DNA from: Linepithema humile
Lineage: Eukaryota; Arthropoda; Insecta; Hymenoptera; Formicidae
Assembly (NCBI RefSeq): GCF_040581485.1
Contig: NC_090128.1
Span: 35,370,931 to 35,434,930 of the forward strand
Direction of reading: 5' to 3'
Length of the DNA: 64,000 bases
Position 1 is the first letter of the stretch; every line of letters begins with the position of its first letter. This document shows positions 47,601-61,100 of the stretch, one piece after another. Under the pieces are notes generated by a model that was not told where the DNA came from, made no database searches, and saw only the letters and a program-made list of their open reading frames with translations. Both the position numbers and the translations under genes were made by a program.

Positions 47601-50600
47601 TGAATATTGTTGAATTTCATCGACAATAACTGCGGCATCTTGGTGCTAAGAACTGCCTGCAGACCCATGTCAGTGGGCACCTGCATCTCGTAAAGGGTGT
47701 CATATGTGATTTCCTGGACATTGCCGCTCATTATCTGCTTCAGATTAACCATTTCGTTGAATATGTTCTTGTAGGTATTTTGATCGTAATGATTGACGAC
47801 GACTACATGACCGTTAAGCGTGATGCAAACGTCGATGTGGACGGGTTTCCTCGACGGCATATCTTGCGCGGCGCGCATCAAAATGTTCTGTACATTCTTG
47901 TTATTAAGATTTTCGACCGTGGTGCCGATCAGTTCTTTCTTGACCATCTTCATGATCTCATCTAAACCGTAGACAGACCAGTAAATCTAGAAAATTAATA
48001 AAAAAATATGTATATATAGAAACCGCTTGCATGCGCACGTATACGCATATAAATTCTTTGCATGAATAATTGTTTGTAAAAAATTAATATTTTTCTTTAT
48101 AATGACATTTTTTTCTATCCATAAGATTTAAGAGAGAGATATTTTTTATATCATATAATCATATATTTTGTGAATTTTAGCGTATTACTTACGCCGACTT
48201 TCTCGACGGGCTTACGAGCCAATGATGCGTAATGTTCGACGTATCCAGCCTGCGGCACACCGGTCATTTCGTCAAGGACCCAGGACATTTTCCAGGACTC
48301 ACCATGTTCGTATACAGGATCGGTGTAATCGATCAATTTCTTGGACGAGAGCACAATGGTGGTCGGTCTTACTTTTGTAAAGCGCAAGACTTTTCTGGCC
48401 ATGTCGCGGACCGGCGTGAGGCAAGGGTCTACAGAATTGGCAAGACCTTTCAGTGTAGTATAATGATAGTTGTACAGATGATGATTTTGTTCATGGACCA
48501 TGAGCCAGTATATGTTCATGAGTCGTTGTATGTTCGGCAGCTGGCTCATCAAAACGTCATAGGCGACGATTCTGACGGGCAGCGGCTGAGTGACATCAGC
48601 GAGAATAGGCCAGAGCAAGTTATGGGTATATTCGACTTTATCAGCGACTGCTTTCTTGATTGCCCAGATTGCCTGAATGCGAATATGATGTGGGTTCTCG
48701 GATATGGAAACCTGGCCGCGGATAATCGGCTCCAAGAGTTTTTCGATGCCGCCCACTTGGACGTTTTTCATCGCCATCAGATAAACCATTTTCATCTCAT
48801 ACGATTGCTCGTCTGGAACATTTACGAAAGTCATTATTTTGTCATTTTGTTCAAAAAACGATTAAATTAAATAAAAGATTCGGAACAGTCATACATGAAG
48901 TTCATGATTTGTAAAATTTACTTTAAATATAAAGTTATATTTAAAATGAACCTTATAAATCAACATGTAAAATAAATTTTATAAATCTAGATTTATTTTC
49001 GCTGATTTCTAATATTTAAGATATAGATTTAATGTAATATTTACTCTTAACGTGATCGAGGAAACGGTGTACGTATCTCTCGAGAAGAGGATTGACGATT
49101 TCGCCCTGCTGATGTATGAATGTCTTGCGGATCAAGATGGAGAAGCAGAAAATGCTGGCCTTTCTTACTTCCATTGATACAGTGTTGCTCAATTTTAACA
49201 GATCTTCCATTTCCAGAAGCAATCTTTCGCTGGGTACCTTGACGTGCATCGACAGTTTCATTAACATCGCAAAAGCAGCTGCATCGGTTACTTTATGTTT
49301 GCGGATGACATTTCGCGTAAAGTGGCAAGCAGCGGTTGTGCCCACGGTTGGAATCATTCGCAGGAAAATGTTCCTTTAAAATCACAATTATATCATTTTT
49401 AGCAAGAAAAAACAATATTTATAATTTCTTGTCATGATAAAAAAATAACTTACGGTTGTTTTATGACACATAATTTATATGTTTTTTAACATAAAGTTAT
49501 TAATTTGTAATATTTCTTTGCTTCTTTGTGGTAATTTAAAGTAAGAGATAATCGTGTATTTTACTCACTTCATCGTGACTTCCTTGGGTGTCTTCGGATC
49601 CTGAATGGCGTTGTAAACTTGCTCCAATGAACCCAGATCCATGTAGCTCATGGTATGTTGCAGCCTGTTGATAGTTTGTCCGTGCTTCCATTCGGGTTCT
49701 TTGGCTTCCAAGTGATTTTCCTCAAGATAATCAACAGCCTCCATCAACATTTTCTTAAGTTTAGGAATGAGCGTGTCCAATTGGACAATGTGTCGTCCAT
49801 GAGTAAGATCTTCGGCAGCATGAAGAGCATAATTTCCCATCGGCTTGTTGAAGGTGAGATCGCGAATGATAGGCACAGTCTGGAAGTTCCCGGCGGTCAG
49901 AGGGGTCTCCGCCACTGACTCAACGGAATGCAAATTTAGAGTAGTGCTGAAAAATAAATGAAAAATTAGGAATAGAATAACATCAAATCTATGATTTGTA
50001 AAATTTATTATAAATATAAAGTTAAAATATGAGTTAAATATAAAGAGTTTCTATAAAATAGATTTTATAAATTAATATCTACAATGAATTTTATAAATAT
50101 ATTATAAGAAATGAAATTAGTACAACGCGGTGCAATTATAATACATGCAATTATGATTGTATAATTACTTAGTCAAGAGATAGTGAGCTTCAGATCGGGC
50201 GTTGTAAGGGAAATAATTGATGACCGAGTGAGCGACCAGACGTTTAATGATAACGTCATCACCCCGCTGTTCGATCTCAAAAACTCTTCTGGCAGCGCTG
50301 GTCATATCATTCTATTGAAAAGGAGAATAAATTAGCTGTAATCCAATTTGAATCAGAATTTAAGAAAACAAAAATATTTACTTAAGTTATAAACAAATTT
50401 TTGCAGACAAAATAATAAAAATTTACCACAGACTCGACATGACACTTCTCGCATTCAACATGATCGAAAACACGCTGAGCAAAGTGACTGCAGTTCATCA
50501 GATCGTGCATTTTTCTGACCACAAAGACATTGTTGGTTTCCGGATTCACCGGGTTTTTCGGAGAAACGTCGTAGGTGACTTCACAGGTGCCGTGAATAGT

Positions 50601-52321
50601 TTTCTAGTGGTAACAACCAAAGAGAACATTAGACACGTTTCGCTGGGTGTTCCCATCAGTCGTTACCTACCTCATGCGTGACAAAACTGTGTGGTATCAT
50701 CGGGGTTTGCAGTTGTACGTGAGCTAAATCCAGTTGCAGCATCGAGGCGATACTTTGCTTGATGTTCCTCGACCAACCGCTCTCGTTCTCCGGTATTTTG
50801 ACGCCTTCGAACTGAAATCCAACATTCAGCAGAATGAATCGCTCGTTTTTCACAGACGACTATCATTCTTTTAAGTTGTCGCATTAAAAATTTAGATGTT
50901 TACCTTGCCATTTTCGTTGTAGACAATCACAAACGGCTCCTGGATCTGCTGCGCGGCTTCTTCAAGCTCGTGAACCACTTCGACTGGTCGATGATGTTCG
51001 ACCATGCCATTGAACATGCCATACTTTAGGTTATTTAGTTTGATGTAGTAAGCATTATTCAAGGACGGATCATTGGCATCCTTCCTTATGTGAAGTTGTC
51101 CAGCGAGAGCAAACTCAGACGCGTATTGCACTGGCTCAACAATCCCAGCTTTCACATCGGCGTGATAGTTGTAAATCACCGTTTTCTCAGCAGGAAAGTG
51201 CACTGGAACATTGTAATCTTATGTGTGATATTTGGTAAATTAACTTTATTCTATTCAGATTCTATATCTATACACGCTAATGTACTTTATTTGTTAGTAG
51301 TTGTTAATTTAAAAAAAATAACACATTTTGCCAATTATTAAATATTATTATCTACATCGAGAAGTCAAATTATTTTAATAAGTCTTTGCACGTATTAAAT
51401 CATTATCGTTACGACATACGTTGTTATGTACACTTAGACTACACAAGACTGTGTGTGTTTACGAAGTGAGAGATTCGCGACGCAGTGTATTAATATACGA
51501 AAATGATTTCTTAGAAGAACATGTCATTTTCATAGCTTGATACTCGTATTCGCAATACATAACAACAAAATAAATTTTTTTAATTATTAACATAAATATT
51601 TTTTCTTTAATTAAATAACAATTCCTTTTAATTCACAAATTATATATGTTTTTACAAGAAATTTTTAATTTTTTTTAAACAAAGGAATGTAATATTACTA
51701 AATGTAAAAATTACTTGTAACAATCTGTGAACAATTGTTTTTCTTACTCTTAATAAAGTTAAAAGAAAACAATAACTTACCCGGAACCGCACACGCGGCC
51801 GCTAGGCACAGCAGCAATACTGAAAATATAATTTATATAATGCATTTTGCACTGCAAATATAAAAAGTATTTTGTTAAAAAATTATAAGAAAATGTGAAA
51901 TTTTAATTAGCAATTACAATACTATAATATACTTGTTTAATAATTATAACATTTTATTATATATCGAAGAAAATTATATATAAAAATATAGATATAACTT
52001 TGTTAGGTATTTTTTGCAAAAGTTTACACAAGATAAAAAGAATATATTTTTTTCTTCTTTTTATTATCAAATTTGTATAAATATGCGATTAAAAAGAACA
52101 GAATCATCGAATTGAAGACGGCTGAACAATTGACATTTAGACCGATGTAAAATCGCATAAGAGACACAATTATACACATTGCACTTGTTGTCAAAGTGGT
52201 GAAAAAAAAATCAGAAGAAAACAAGTTCCATCGGAAAGCATCACGGAAACTGATTCAGACAAGCGCGTAAACACTTCTCGCATTTGTTAGCGAACGACTT
52301 ACCGGTAAGGGCATTCATCAT
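44697..52321 (-). CDS. Vg: vitellogenin family protein, short form (Vg-like)
   Basis: Secreted lipid-transfer and yolk protein family. Sixteen coding exons are inferred on the minus strand: 52321-52303, 51819-51781, 51217-50904, 50811-50671, 50603-50427, 50311-50169, 49946-49569, 49373-49045, 48812-48193, 47986-47106, 46950-46821, 46749-46513, 46391-46038, 45759-45432, 45253-44962 and 44886-44697. All keep frame and give 1523 residues. Exons 1 and 2 join to a clear signal peptide (MMNALTVLLLCLAAACAVPG). Residues about 20-720 are the lipoprotein N-terminal domain, with GTCEVTYDV; about 720-1050 fit the DUF1943 region. Residues about 1364-1510 are a von Willebrand D domain with CTIYPQS and GMCGHMD. 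No poly-serine tract is present, and the protein ends 16 residues after GMCGHMD, about 250 residues shorter than typical bee or ant vitellogenin. A Vg-like paralogue (such as Vg-like-A of social insects) is therefore more likely than the conventional yolk gene. Confidence 0.9.
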
Positions 52322-52368
52322 AGCGTGGCCCCTGATGCGAGACTGGTAGCGTACGCGAGATCCTTCTT

Positions 52369-52376
52369 CTTTTATA
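52369..52376 (-). promoter_or_regulatory. TATA box of the vitellogenin gene
   Basis: TATAAAAG on the minus strand, 48 bases upstream of the start codon. This predicts a transcript start near 52345 and a 5' UTR of only 20-25 bases, which is typical of insect vitellogenin genes. Confidence 0.8.
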
Positions 52377-52399
52377 GGATTCGTAATTGATGTAAAATG

Positions 52400-54441
52400 C
52401 AATATAGTACATGGAAACTGATAACCCCGAAACGAAAAGGTGTTACATGTAGAAAGAGAGAAGAACAGACAGAGAGGATCGTGCTGGTATAATCAAGGAG
52501 ATAACCCCTTTCGGGCATCGGGCTACAGCTGTCGCGCCTGTTAACACATAAAAACGTATATACGCGTGTATATTAAAAATAATTTGCCTATCAGACGTGC
52601 ACATCTGACCGATCGCAATGCGTCCGTCTCCGCACTTCTCCGCACAGTCTTCTTCGAGGAAACAACAGGAAAACTTCTTTTTTTTTACAGAATCTCTTTG
52701 TTTGCGAGCTATTTTACACGCGTAAAAACGTCACAATTTACGATGATTCCATATGTATCGAAAAACACTGACTGTCGGCCACTCCTGAGATGGACTACTG
52801 CGATTCGAGCGGTCAGCATCCCAACGATAAGATAATCACATCAGCTTACGAATTAAAAAGTCTTTGGCAAGGCCAATACGAGTATAGATTTGTACGTAGA
52901 AAATGTTATTAATTTTAGAATGTGATTCACCACTAGAAGAGTTTAGCAATTTTATGTGAAATATGTGCGCGCGATAAAACTGCTATTACCACTAGCAGAA
53001 AAGTGATAAGTGGCGAATGATTTGCAATTTGTAATAATCATTTATAATTTGCTTGTTTCCACGTCTATCAATTATCAGAGTAAAGCATTCCATTATTATT
53101 TAACTTGCGACAGCTATTATTTTTCATAACGCACTTTTGTCGCATGAATAATTACCCGTCAATAATTACACTTACTAAGTTAAATGAATATCTCTTTTAT
53201 TGTGTACTTTTCCATCTGTCAATTAAATAATTATCAGCGGTCTGATAAAACTAAGAAAATCAAAAATAAATGCATGTTTACCAGCGCTTTTACGTAACTT
53301 GCTGTATATTTATCGTTTGTTATATATATAATAAATTGTGCTTATTGATCATTTTACATTTGCAAGTAATGCTCTTCTTTTTATTAGACCATAATTATAC
53401 TAAACAATAAATATAATTTAATTTTCTGTTGTAAGCGTTATATTAGTACAAATTGAACTAGTATCACACAGCTGCTACTGATTTAACTTTCTTGAGCTTT
53501 ATAAATGGCTATTTTATAAAAATGTTTCACTAGAAATGTTGCATGTAATAAAAATGCGTTTATCAGTGTTATTTGTGATGCTAATAGTTACAAATGCATA
53601 TCTCTTATTATAATAATCTGTTATTCAATGTTTTAAGCAATAACACATTTTATCGCATTACTTTATTTCTCTAATCTTTTCTCATTTTTATTTTCCACGC
53701 ATTTACTTTAAATAGTATTTACGCAATTGTATGCGTCTGTAATCGCGTAAAAAGTTGAAGCTACGATGATTTGCAGTGGTTATTATTGTACACAATTTAC
53801 AGTTCAAATTATAAGTGCTTGCGTATAAGAGGTATCGGTACGGTTCGCATGATTAACAATATCTTCCACCAGACGATTATAATATATATGGTTTCATATT
53901 TCAACTTATTGCATCACGTAAAATTTGCAAGGTGGAAGTCGTTCATTAACACGTCGCGTGATTTATCGAAATTAAAGTTATCAGATTTTCTGTCGCGAGG
54001 TATTGTAATAGTTTCAAGGTTGCCGGCAAACAGTTCCATATGTTCCGGCACGATTCGACGACTATCGCTGTGTGACAAGACGACCGTCTTGTCCGCACAT
54101 TATTTTTGACGAAGAATCACCTTTGATAAATTGAACGGATATCGAACGTTAACATTATAGGTCAGAGTATAAGTTATAACACGAAGACAAAACAACATAT
54201 ATTTGTCAGAATTAAACATTATAATAAACGCGGTCGAATCAAGGTTGATGCAGTAAATGAATCTTACAAGATTAATTTAAATGTATAAAAAACTGTTTTC
54301 TATAATTAATTATATTGCAAAATTATAATAAAAGGAGATATTATTATCAATAAATAAGCATGGAGTTATTCGGAAGAGGAAAAACTTGAAAAAGGCAACA
54401 AGATTCATGGGAGAGATAATAACTTTATTGTGCGAATACGA
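52400..54441. other. 5' flank of vitellogenin and 3' flank of ITPase
   Basis: No supported gene. The first few hundred bases probably contain vitellogenin control elements. Open frames at 52566-52835 and 53771-54109 are not recognisable and have no splice framework. Confidence 0.5.
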
Positions 54442-55014
54442 TTATATCTTGTCATTGTTTATAAAATAATCTTTTAATTTTTCCAGTGCCTTGCTGCGAT
54501 GAGAGATTTTATTCTTTTCTTCCTTTAGCAATTCCGCGTAGGTCTTATCGTAATTTAGCGGCTGAAAGCAAGGATCCCAGCCGAAATCTCTAGGACCTCG
54601 TGGACTCACGATGATGCCTTGAGTTCGACCTTGGAATAGGAGCACCTCGTTGTCAGTTTCACCGGAATGGTAGGCAAATGTGCAAACCGCTTCCGCTGAT
54701 TTGTCTTCCCATCCATCGAGCATCTTGTGGAGACCTTCGGGGCCCAGCTTCTCAAGAAACCACTTAATATAAGGCCCCGGAAGACCCTTCAATGCGTTAA
54801 AACAAAGACAGGTATCCTCGATAATCACCGGACCTTTCACCAGGTTCGCCGCGGCTCGACATTTATCTCGACATATGTCATCTATTTCGCCTTGATATTC
54901 GGGTAGATCGATTTTTTTGCTCGTTATCTGCCGAGGGAAATTTTTTCCTAAAATAGCAATAAACTCTTCTAGTTTCTTTGCGTTGCTCGTGACAAAAATT
55001 ATAGGTTTCGACAT
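54442..55014 (-). CDS. Itpa: inosine triphosphate pyrophosphatase
   Basis: Cytosolic enzyme that hydrolyses ITP, dITP and XTP to monophosphates and pyrophosphate, cleaning the nucleotide pool. A single intronless frame of 190 residues is close to the human length (194). The N-terminal TSNAKKLEEF loop binds the triphosphate. EDTCLCFNALKGLPGPYIKWF is the core acidic and Gly-rich motif, GWDPCFQP the base-recognition region, and SHRSKALEKL the C-terminal motif. All expected motifs are present. The gene is divergent from Rpn8 with 863 bases between the start codons. A donor-like boundary just before the ATG is not obvious, so any 5' UTR intron is unplaced. Confidence 0.97.
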   Translation of the reverse strand: MSKPIIFVTSNAKKLEEFIAILGKNFPRQITSKKIDLPEYQGEIDDICRDKCRAAANLVKGPVIIEDTCLCFNALKGLPGPYIKWFLEKLGPEGLHKMLDGWEDKSAEAVCTFAYHSGETDNEVLLFQGRTQGIIVSPRGPRDFGWDPCFQPLNYDKTYAELLKEEKNKISHRSKALEKLKDYFINNDKI

Positions 55015-55877
55015 CCTGTAACAAAATAACCGTTAAATGTGACATATATTATATCAATTAAAACAAAAATTCTTTATATATAATCAATATTACTTCATTG
55101 AAAAAATCTATTTTTACTACATTATATTTTGTCTTAATAAATATTTATAATTTATAAAACATTAGTTAGAGATTTAATTATAAACTATATTAGGAAGAAT
55201 GTTTTTACTTTACTTGTATTTTACTATATCTTACAAGAAATATAATTTTATTGTAAACTTTATTTTAGTCGTCTTTTTTTTAAAGTTACGCGCGATTTTT
55301 AAGTTGGTACTATCTGTCTTGTGTAATAATGCACACTGATACATACCGTAGAATCTAACACGCTAGACTTCTATTTTTATGAATTAATTTTAATAGGATA
55401 TAAACGAGATATGTTTTGAATAATAAATTATTTTTGTCAGATATTGTTGATGCATAACAAAATTGTATTACCTTCTTAATTGAAATAGTTTCACGTTAAA
55501 ACTTGCACCTAACCAACAAAACTGAAGTGACAATGCTGACAACACTGTAACACTGACTTTTCGATCATGCTTGCCAACTTTACTCGAATGAATCGCAAAA
55601 GACAAATCATTCTTATTCACAAACCAAATATAAAATAGCTTCATAAATTATAAAGGAAAACAATTGTATAAAATATTATTTAAGAATTTTATAAAATTGC
55701 CTTATCTTTCTATATTTTAAAAGATAAAGGTACTCGTGTATTTTTTCCCTTGGTTATATATGGCACTTCAATGAATTTGACTCACGTCACGCCATTCTTA
55801 ATGGTGGCGACCGCGTTTAGTAGCGGCTGAACAGTTCATGGTATATATCTTTTGTATTCCTTCGAGTTTGCTCAAAA
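55015..55877. promoter_or_regulatory. shared 5' region of Itpa and Rpn8
   Basis: Divergent intergenic region of 863 bases with no coding sequence. It must hold both promoters. No TATA box is placed convincingly for either gene, as is usual for housekeeping genes. Confidence 0.5.
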
Positions 55878-57225
55878 ATGCCGAGTCAAGAAGTTGTGAC
55901 AACGAAAGTTGTAGTCCACCCGCTGGTGCTATTGAGCGTGGTGGATCATTTTAATCGTATGGGAAAAATTGGAAATCAAAAAAGAGTAGTCGGTGTCCTT
56001 TTGGGCTGCTGGAGAGCTAAGGGAATCTTGGATGTATCAAACAGCTTTGCAGGTTAGAATCTCAAACAGATTACAATATTATTTAAACGTTTATATTTAT
56101 AATAATGTGATACTTATTTTATTAATACATATGAATGTACAGAAAATGTATCACAAATATTTTTTATTCCTTTTGAAGCTAATATAGAAAAATACATCTT
56201 TATGTTTTAGTACCTTTTGATGAGGATGACAAGGATAAAAGTGTATGGTTTCTTGATCATGATTATCTTGAAAATATGTATGGAATGTTCAAGAAAGTCA
56301 ATGGTAAAGATTCAACAAATTTATACAAATTCTACAAAATTTACTTAGTACAAAAATTTTTATTACAATACATTGTTGCGATTTTTAGCTCGTGAAAAGG
56401 TAGTGGGCTGGTATCATACTGGACCTAAGTTACATCAAAATGATGTCGCCATTAATGAACTAATAAGAAGATACTGCCTTAATTCAGTTTTGGTAATTAT
56501 TGATGCTAAACCGAAAGATCTCGGACTTCCTACAGAAGCATATCAAGCAGTCGAAGAAGTTCATGATGTATGTTTATATGCATATACCATCTATCTAGTC
56601 TGTTATAAAAAAAAGTCTAATAATAATTTTATTCACAGGATGGTTCTCCGACTTCCAAAACTTTTGAACACATCCCAAGCGAAATTGGAGCAGAGGAAGC
56701 AGAAGAGGTTGGAGTAGAACATTTATTGAGAGACATTAAAGATACTACAGTTGGTACACTCAGCCAAAGAATTACAAATCAATTGCTTGGTTTGAAAGGC
56801 CTTCATGAACAAATACGGGAAATTAGAGATTATCTTCTCCAGGTATAAATTTATTTTGATAGACACAGATACAATTCTATTAATTATTGTTATTTAAATA
56901 AATCTTTTTATAGGTTGGCAGTGGAAAATTGCCCATAAATCACCAAATTGTTTATCAACTTCAGGATATATTTAATTTATTACCAGATATGACTCAAAGT
57001 AGCTTCGTCGATTCGCTATACGTAAAAACGAATGATCAGATGCTGGTTGTATATTTGGCAGCCTTGGTTAGGTCTATAGTGGCACTACACAATTTAATTA
57101 ATAATAAACTGACTAATCGTGACGCTGAGAAAAAAGAAACGGACGGAAAAAAGGATACGAAAAAGGAAGAAAAGAAGGAAGAAGAGAAAAAAGGAGAGGA
57201 AAAGACGAAAACTAAAAGCCAGTGA
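55878..57225 (+). CDS. Rpn8: 26S proteasome non-ATPase subunit 7 (Rpn8/PSMD7)
   Basis: Scaffold subunit of the proteasome lid that pairs with the deubiquitinase Rpn11. Five exons (55878-56052, 56211-56303, 56389-56567, 56639-56842, 56914-57225) give 320 residues, against 324 in human. The N-terminal MPN domain contains VVVHPLVLLSVVDHFNR, VVGVLLGCW and GWYHTGPKLHQNDVAIN. The last replaces the HxHx(7)SxxD zinc motif of Rpn11, so the domain is catalytically inactive, as known for Rpn8. IPSEIGAEEAEEVGVEHLLRD and the following helices contact Rpn11. The C-terminus is a Lys/Glu-rich tail (KKEEKKEEEKKGEEK). Splice sites are canonical and in frame. Confidence 0.97.
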
Positions 57226-58189
57226 TCGGAGCATCTTTGAGTCTACTCAGTTGCGATATTGAGACTGTTAAAGTTGAGGACGATTATTGACCCTGTGTGT
57301 AATAATCAAGCCTGTTCACAATTTGTACAGAATTACATCGCATTTATAAATAATGACAGTTTAAATATCTATTACGAATAGTAAATTGATTTCCAAATTC
57401 TGTGGCATAATTCTGCAAATTTTTGAGATATTAAGCTTGAAGAAGAATAGAAAATGGTAATTCAATACTTTACATATTTTGAATGTAATGAATAATGTAG
57501 TAAATGTATCGAAAAATTCAGGATGTTACGACATTTTTACAGAATATTATTGTAGCCACTACAATATCTTTAATGTTTTAATTAATAATCTGCCAATATC
57601 AACAATAATATTATGAAAAAACAAGGCACAGTGGATATTTATCTTCAATTTTATTCATTAATCAATTAATGGCTTGCAATACTATATTGATGTCAAAGTA
57701 TTTTTCTAAATTGTTTCAAAAATGTCATTGAAAATTTTTAGTTAACAATATACGTGATATAAATATTATTAATTATAAAATTTTTTTAAGAAATACAAAT
57801 CATCCTGTGCTAAGAGAAAGTATTACATTATTAATAAAGTAATTATTTGCTTATACTGCTTTATTAATTTATCTGCTTATTTAATATACAAATGCTTTTC
57901 TATTTATACTTTACCAAGAGAAAGAAAATATATAAAAACGTAAATATACGCACGCATCTCTTTGTATATACAATGATTCTTGAACAAAAAAATATATATA
58001 GATATATAATACGACTGTGTACATCGTTTATCATTGCAACATACTTGACATGTATGAATGATGATTTAAGACACTCACACACAACAATATTCGTTAACAA
58101 ACATTACAATACTTTATCTCTTATGAGACTCAATGATAAATTTATGTATTTAAAAGCCGTCTAAATTTCTGCAAATTTCAAATTTCTTT
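57226..58189. other. convergent 3' region of Rpn8 and the LRR surface gene
   Basis: AT-rich, non-coding. It presumably contains both 3' UTRs. AATAAA occurs at 57833-57838 on the plus strand. Confidence 0.5.
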
Positions 58190-61100
58190 TTACGCATACA
58201 GTAAAATGCTGAAAACAACCAAGAATAACCATTGATACACATTGATTTTCGTGGCACCACTGTAAGCTATGCCTACGTAAGGTTCCAAATTTGTATCGTT
58301 ATAATGCTGGAAATACCAATTGAAAGGATTGTCGTCTATCACTTTGGCTTCTTCATCGATGACGAACGCCTCGTTCTGGCTTTTAGTTGCCTCATCAATA
58401 TCGGCGCTTCTTTGAGCAGCAGCCGATTTTTGTTTCTCTCTCGATTGCTCGGTATTATAGCCGAGATGCGGTGAAGCGACTTTGGTTATTGTAGATCTAC
58501 CAGACGGACGTGAGCTCACGGAGGACGGTAGTTGGCCCCCAGGAATCAAAAGCGCGGATAGAGTTGATGCTTCCGTTATTCGAGAAGTATACGAGATTGC
58601 GGTCGTGGTTTCTCTGAGGTGTGGATTGAATGTGGAAGATGTCGTGGATGCTAAATAATACGGGATCGGTGCATTTGTTTTTGAATTTGCCTGTGAATTA
58701 TCTGCAATAAACGAGATTTGCACAGTGCAATATGATGTAGCTATCGGAATAATAAAATTCGTAAAATTCGTAAAATCCTAAAATTTTAAACAGATTTCTG
58801 TCGATTTTATAGAAGTTTTGATTCTGAACATATGGAAGGTTTAACTTTCTTGTTGAATTAAAAATTTTAATAGTGCAAACAAATGCTGTCTCTCAGTTAA
58901 TTTAAAAGCTAATTTAATTTTTTATTTTGGTGAAAATTTAATAGTTGAGTATTTAAAAAACAAGTAAATTTTTTTATTAAGAAATAAACTCACCGGATCT
59001 ATTATCAGAATCGAGTGTGTCGCTTAATCGAGTTGATTCTTTTTTATATTCGGATATCTCAAAGTTCCAATCTTTCATGCCGCTTTCTTTCGATGGTGCC
59101 ACATTCATCGCAGCCGTTACAGTTTCTTTGGCAATTATAGCCTTCTTTGTTTCCGCTATCACCGTCTTTGGTGTAGTCCAGATTATCCTACTAGCGATTT
59201 CCATTTGTGGTTTTTCTATAAATTTAATATCTTCCGCATTTACTTCTAAACTTTCACCGTCATAAATCTCGGTGGAAACTGACGTTTCGTGAGCTTCTTG
59301 TGATGATTCCTCTTCCACAATTATCGGATCACTACTTTTTGTTATGCTTGACGCATTAAAGCTAACGAAAAAAAAACAAGCAAAAAAATTAATTGAAACT
59401 TCACGGATTGAATTTAAAGCAGAAATACAACTTTTTTCAATCAAAATGTCAAGGTATACATTTGCAACTTTTTTAACTATAAAAAAAGTACAGAATTAAT
59501 TAAGAAAAGATTTAAGATTAAGATAAAAATGTGAAAAATATGTCTTGTAGCGAAAATATGTTAAATTCAGAATATTCTACTAAAAAAAGATATTTTAAAC
59601 AATTTACCTGGCTCTGCTGGCGTTGAGCGAAATCTTTCGAGACTCGAAAGTATTTAAACTTGTCGACCGATTGAATGTTGATGCAGTTGATAATTCCTCC
59701 CTTTCTCGAAAACTGATCCGAGGTTTTACAGTTCGGGAGACAACTTTTTCCACTTTAGCTACGGTATTACTTCCGTTTTTCCGCGGACGTTCGTCCTGCG
59801 CCACTGTATTGTTCATGTTCAACAATTTCGAAGCATTCTCATGTTTCTCGTATGTTAATCTGGGATCAGCGATCGGCACGAATCCGCTTTGGGCGCGTGG
59901 CAGGGGTACGAAGCCACCTCTGTGAATTTCCGGTTCCGTGGGCGGAAAGGATCTGTAGCGTCCTCGACCGGGTCTACTCGGCGCCGAGGACTCCTTCCGC
60001 TCCGCTTTCCTGCCGGAATTGCCCCACAAATTGAAGTTCAGACTCGGCAGAGGTACGCCGAAAAAGGTGAAACCGGAACTGCTGGGCGACGGTGGCATCA
60101 TTGGATTCTTCTTTATAGGTGACGTGGCGTTCTTCTGGATTTGGTGCTTCTGCGTTTGCGGCGGGTGAATGATCTTCACGGTTTGGGTGGCGCTAATTGT
60201 AGACAAGCTGGGTGGCAATGTGGATGTGCTTGTCTCGCTTATATTGTCTTGATAATCCGCATATTCGTACAAATAGTCGGAGTCTTGGGAAACGGAAGGC
60301 TTCTGCGTCGAGGAGTCTTTCAGATTCATCCACAGCGGCACTGTTTCTGTAACTCCAAATGCTGACAAATTTGTCGTTTAATAAATTGTACTGCGGAATT
60401 ATTTAATTTAGGTTTATAAACACGATTAGAATTAATTAATTCTATTCAAAATACTTGCAATGTGATTGAAACGTTGGATGAACAATGTAATAATGGAACA
60501 ATATAATAATTTTTTCATGATAAAGTTAAGGATTTTATTTTTTTGAATTTACTAATTAATTAATTTTATTTTGATTATTATATTTTACCAGATGAAGAAA
60601 CCGAAGGTGTCGCAACGTTAATCATTTCGGTTTCGCATCCTGGATGGACGGGTTCTACATATCTCTCACGCTGGCAATCCTCACGCGATAATCTGATTTC
60701 TTTAAAGAGAGAACCATCAGCGCATCTGGGACCCTCTGAGGACGCCTGTTGCAACCATCCTCGTAGCCAAATCATGCCGCAGGAACAGGATAATGGATTT
60801 CCTTTTTCAGAGATAAAAGAAAGATATAAATATAAAAATAGCAAATATGAGTGAAATTTGTATAATATTTTAGTTTAATAATAATTAAGCTGTTAATTTG
60901 ATTCACACTTTTTAATAATTTGTTCTAATAATTGTGTAGTAATTAAATACTAAATTACCGTCGATATCCAAGACAGCAATGTTCGATCTCAGTCTTTTGA
61001 AAGCATTTTCAGAAACAGCAGTCATCTGATTGCTACGCAGACTCAGTACTCGTAATCTAGGCATATCGTCGAAAGGTGAACCGTGCACGGCGCAAATGCG

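Noticed and set aside
47117..48870. Long antisense frames of 85-212 codons opposite vitellogenin
   Set aside because: They are shadows of exons whose minus-strand translation is clearly vitellogenin.
59604..60368. Separate gene for the Ser/Pro-rich frame
   Set aside because: It joins in frame with the LRRCT exon upstream and the next stalk exon downstream through consensus splice sites.
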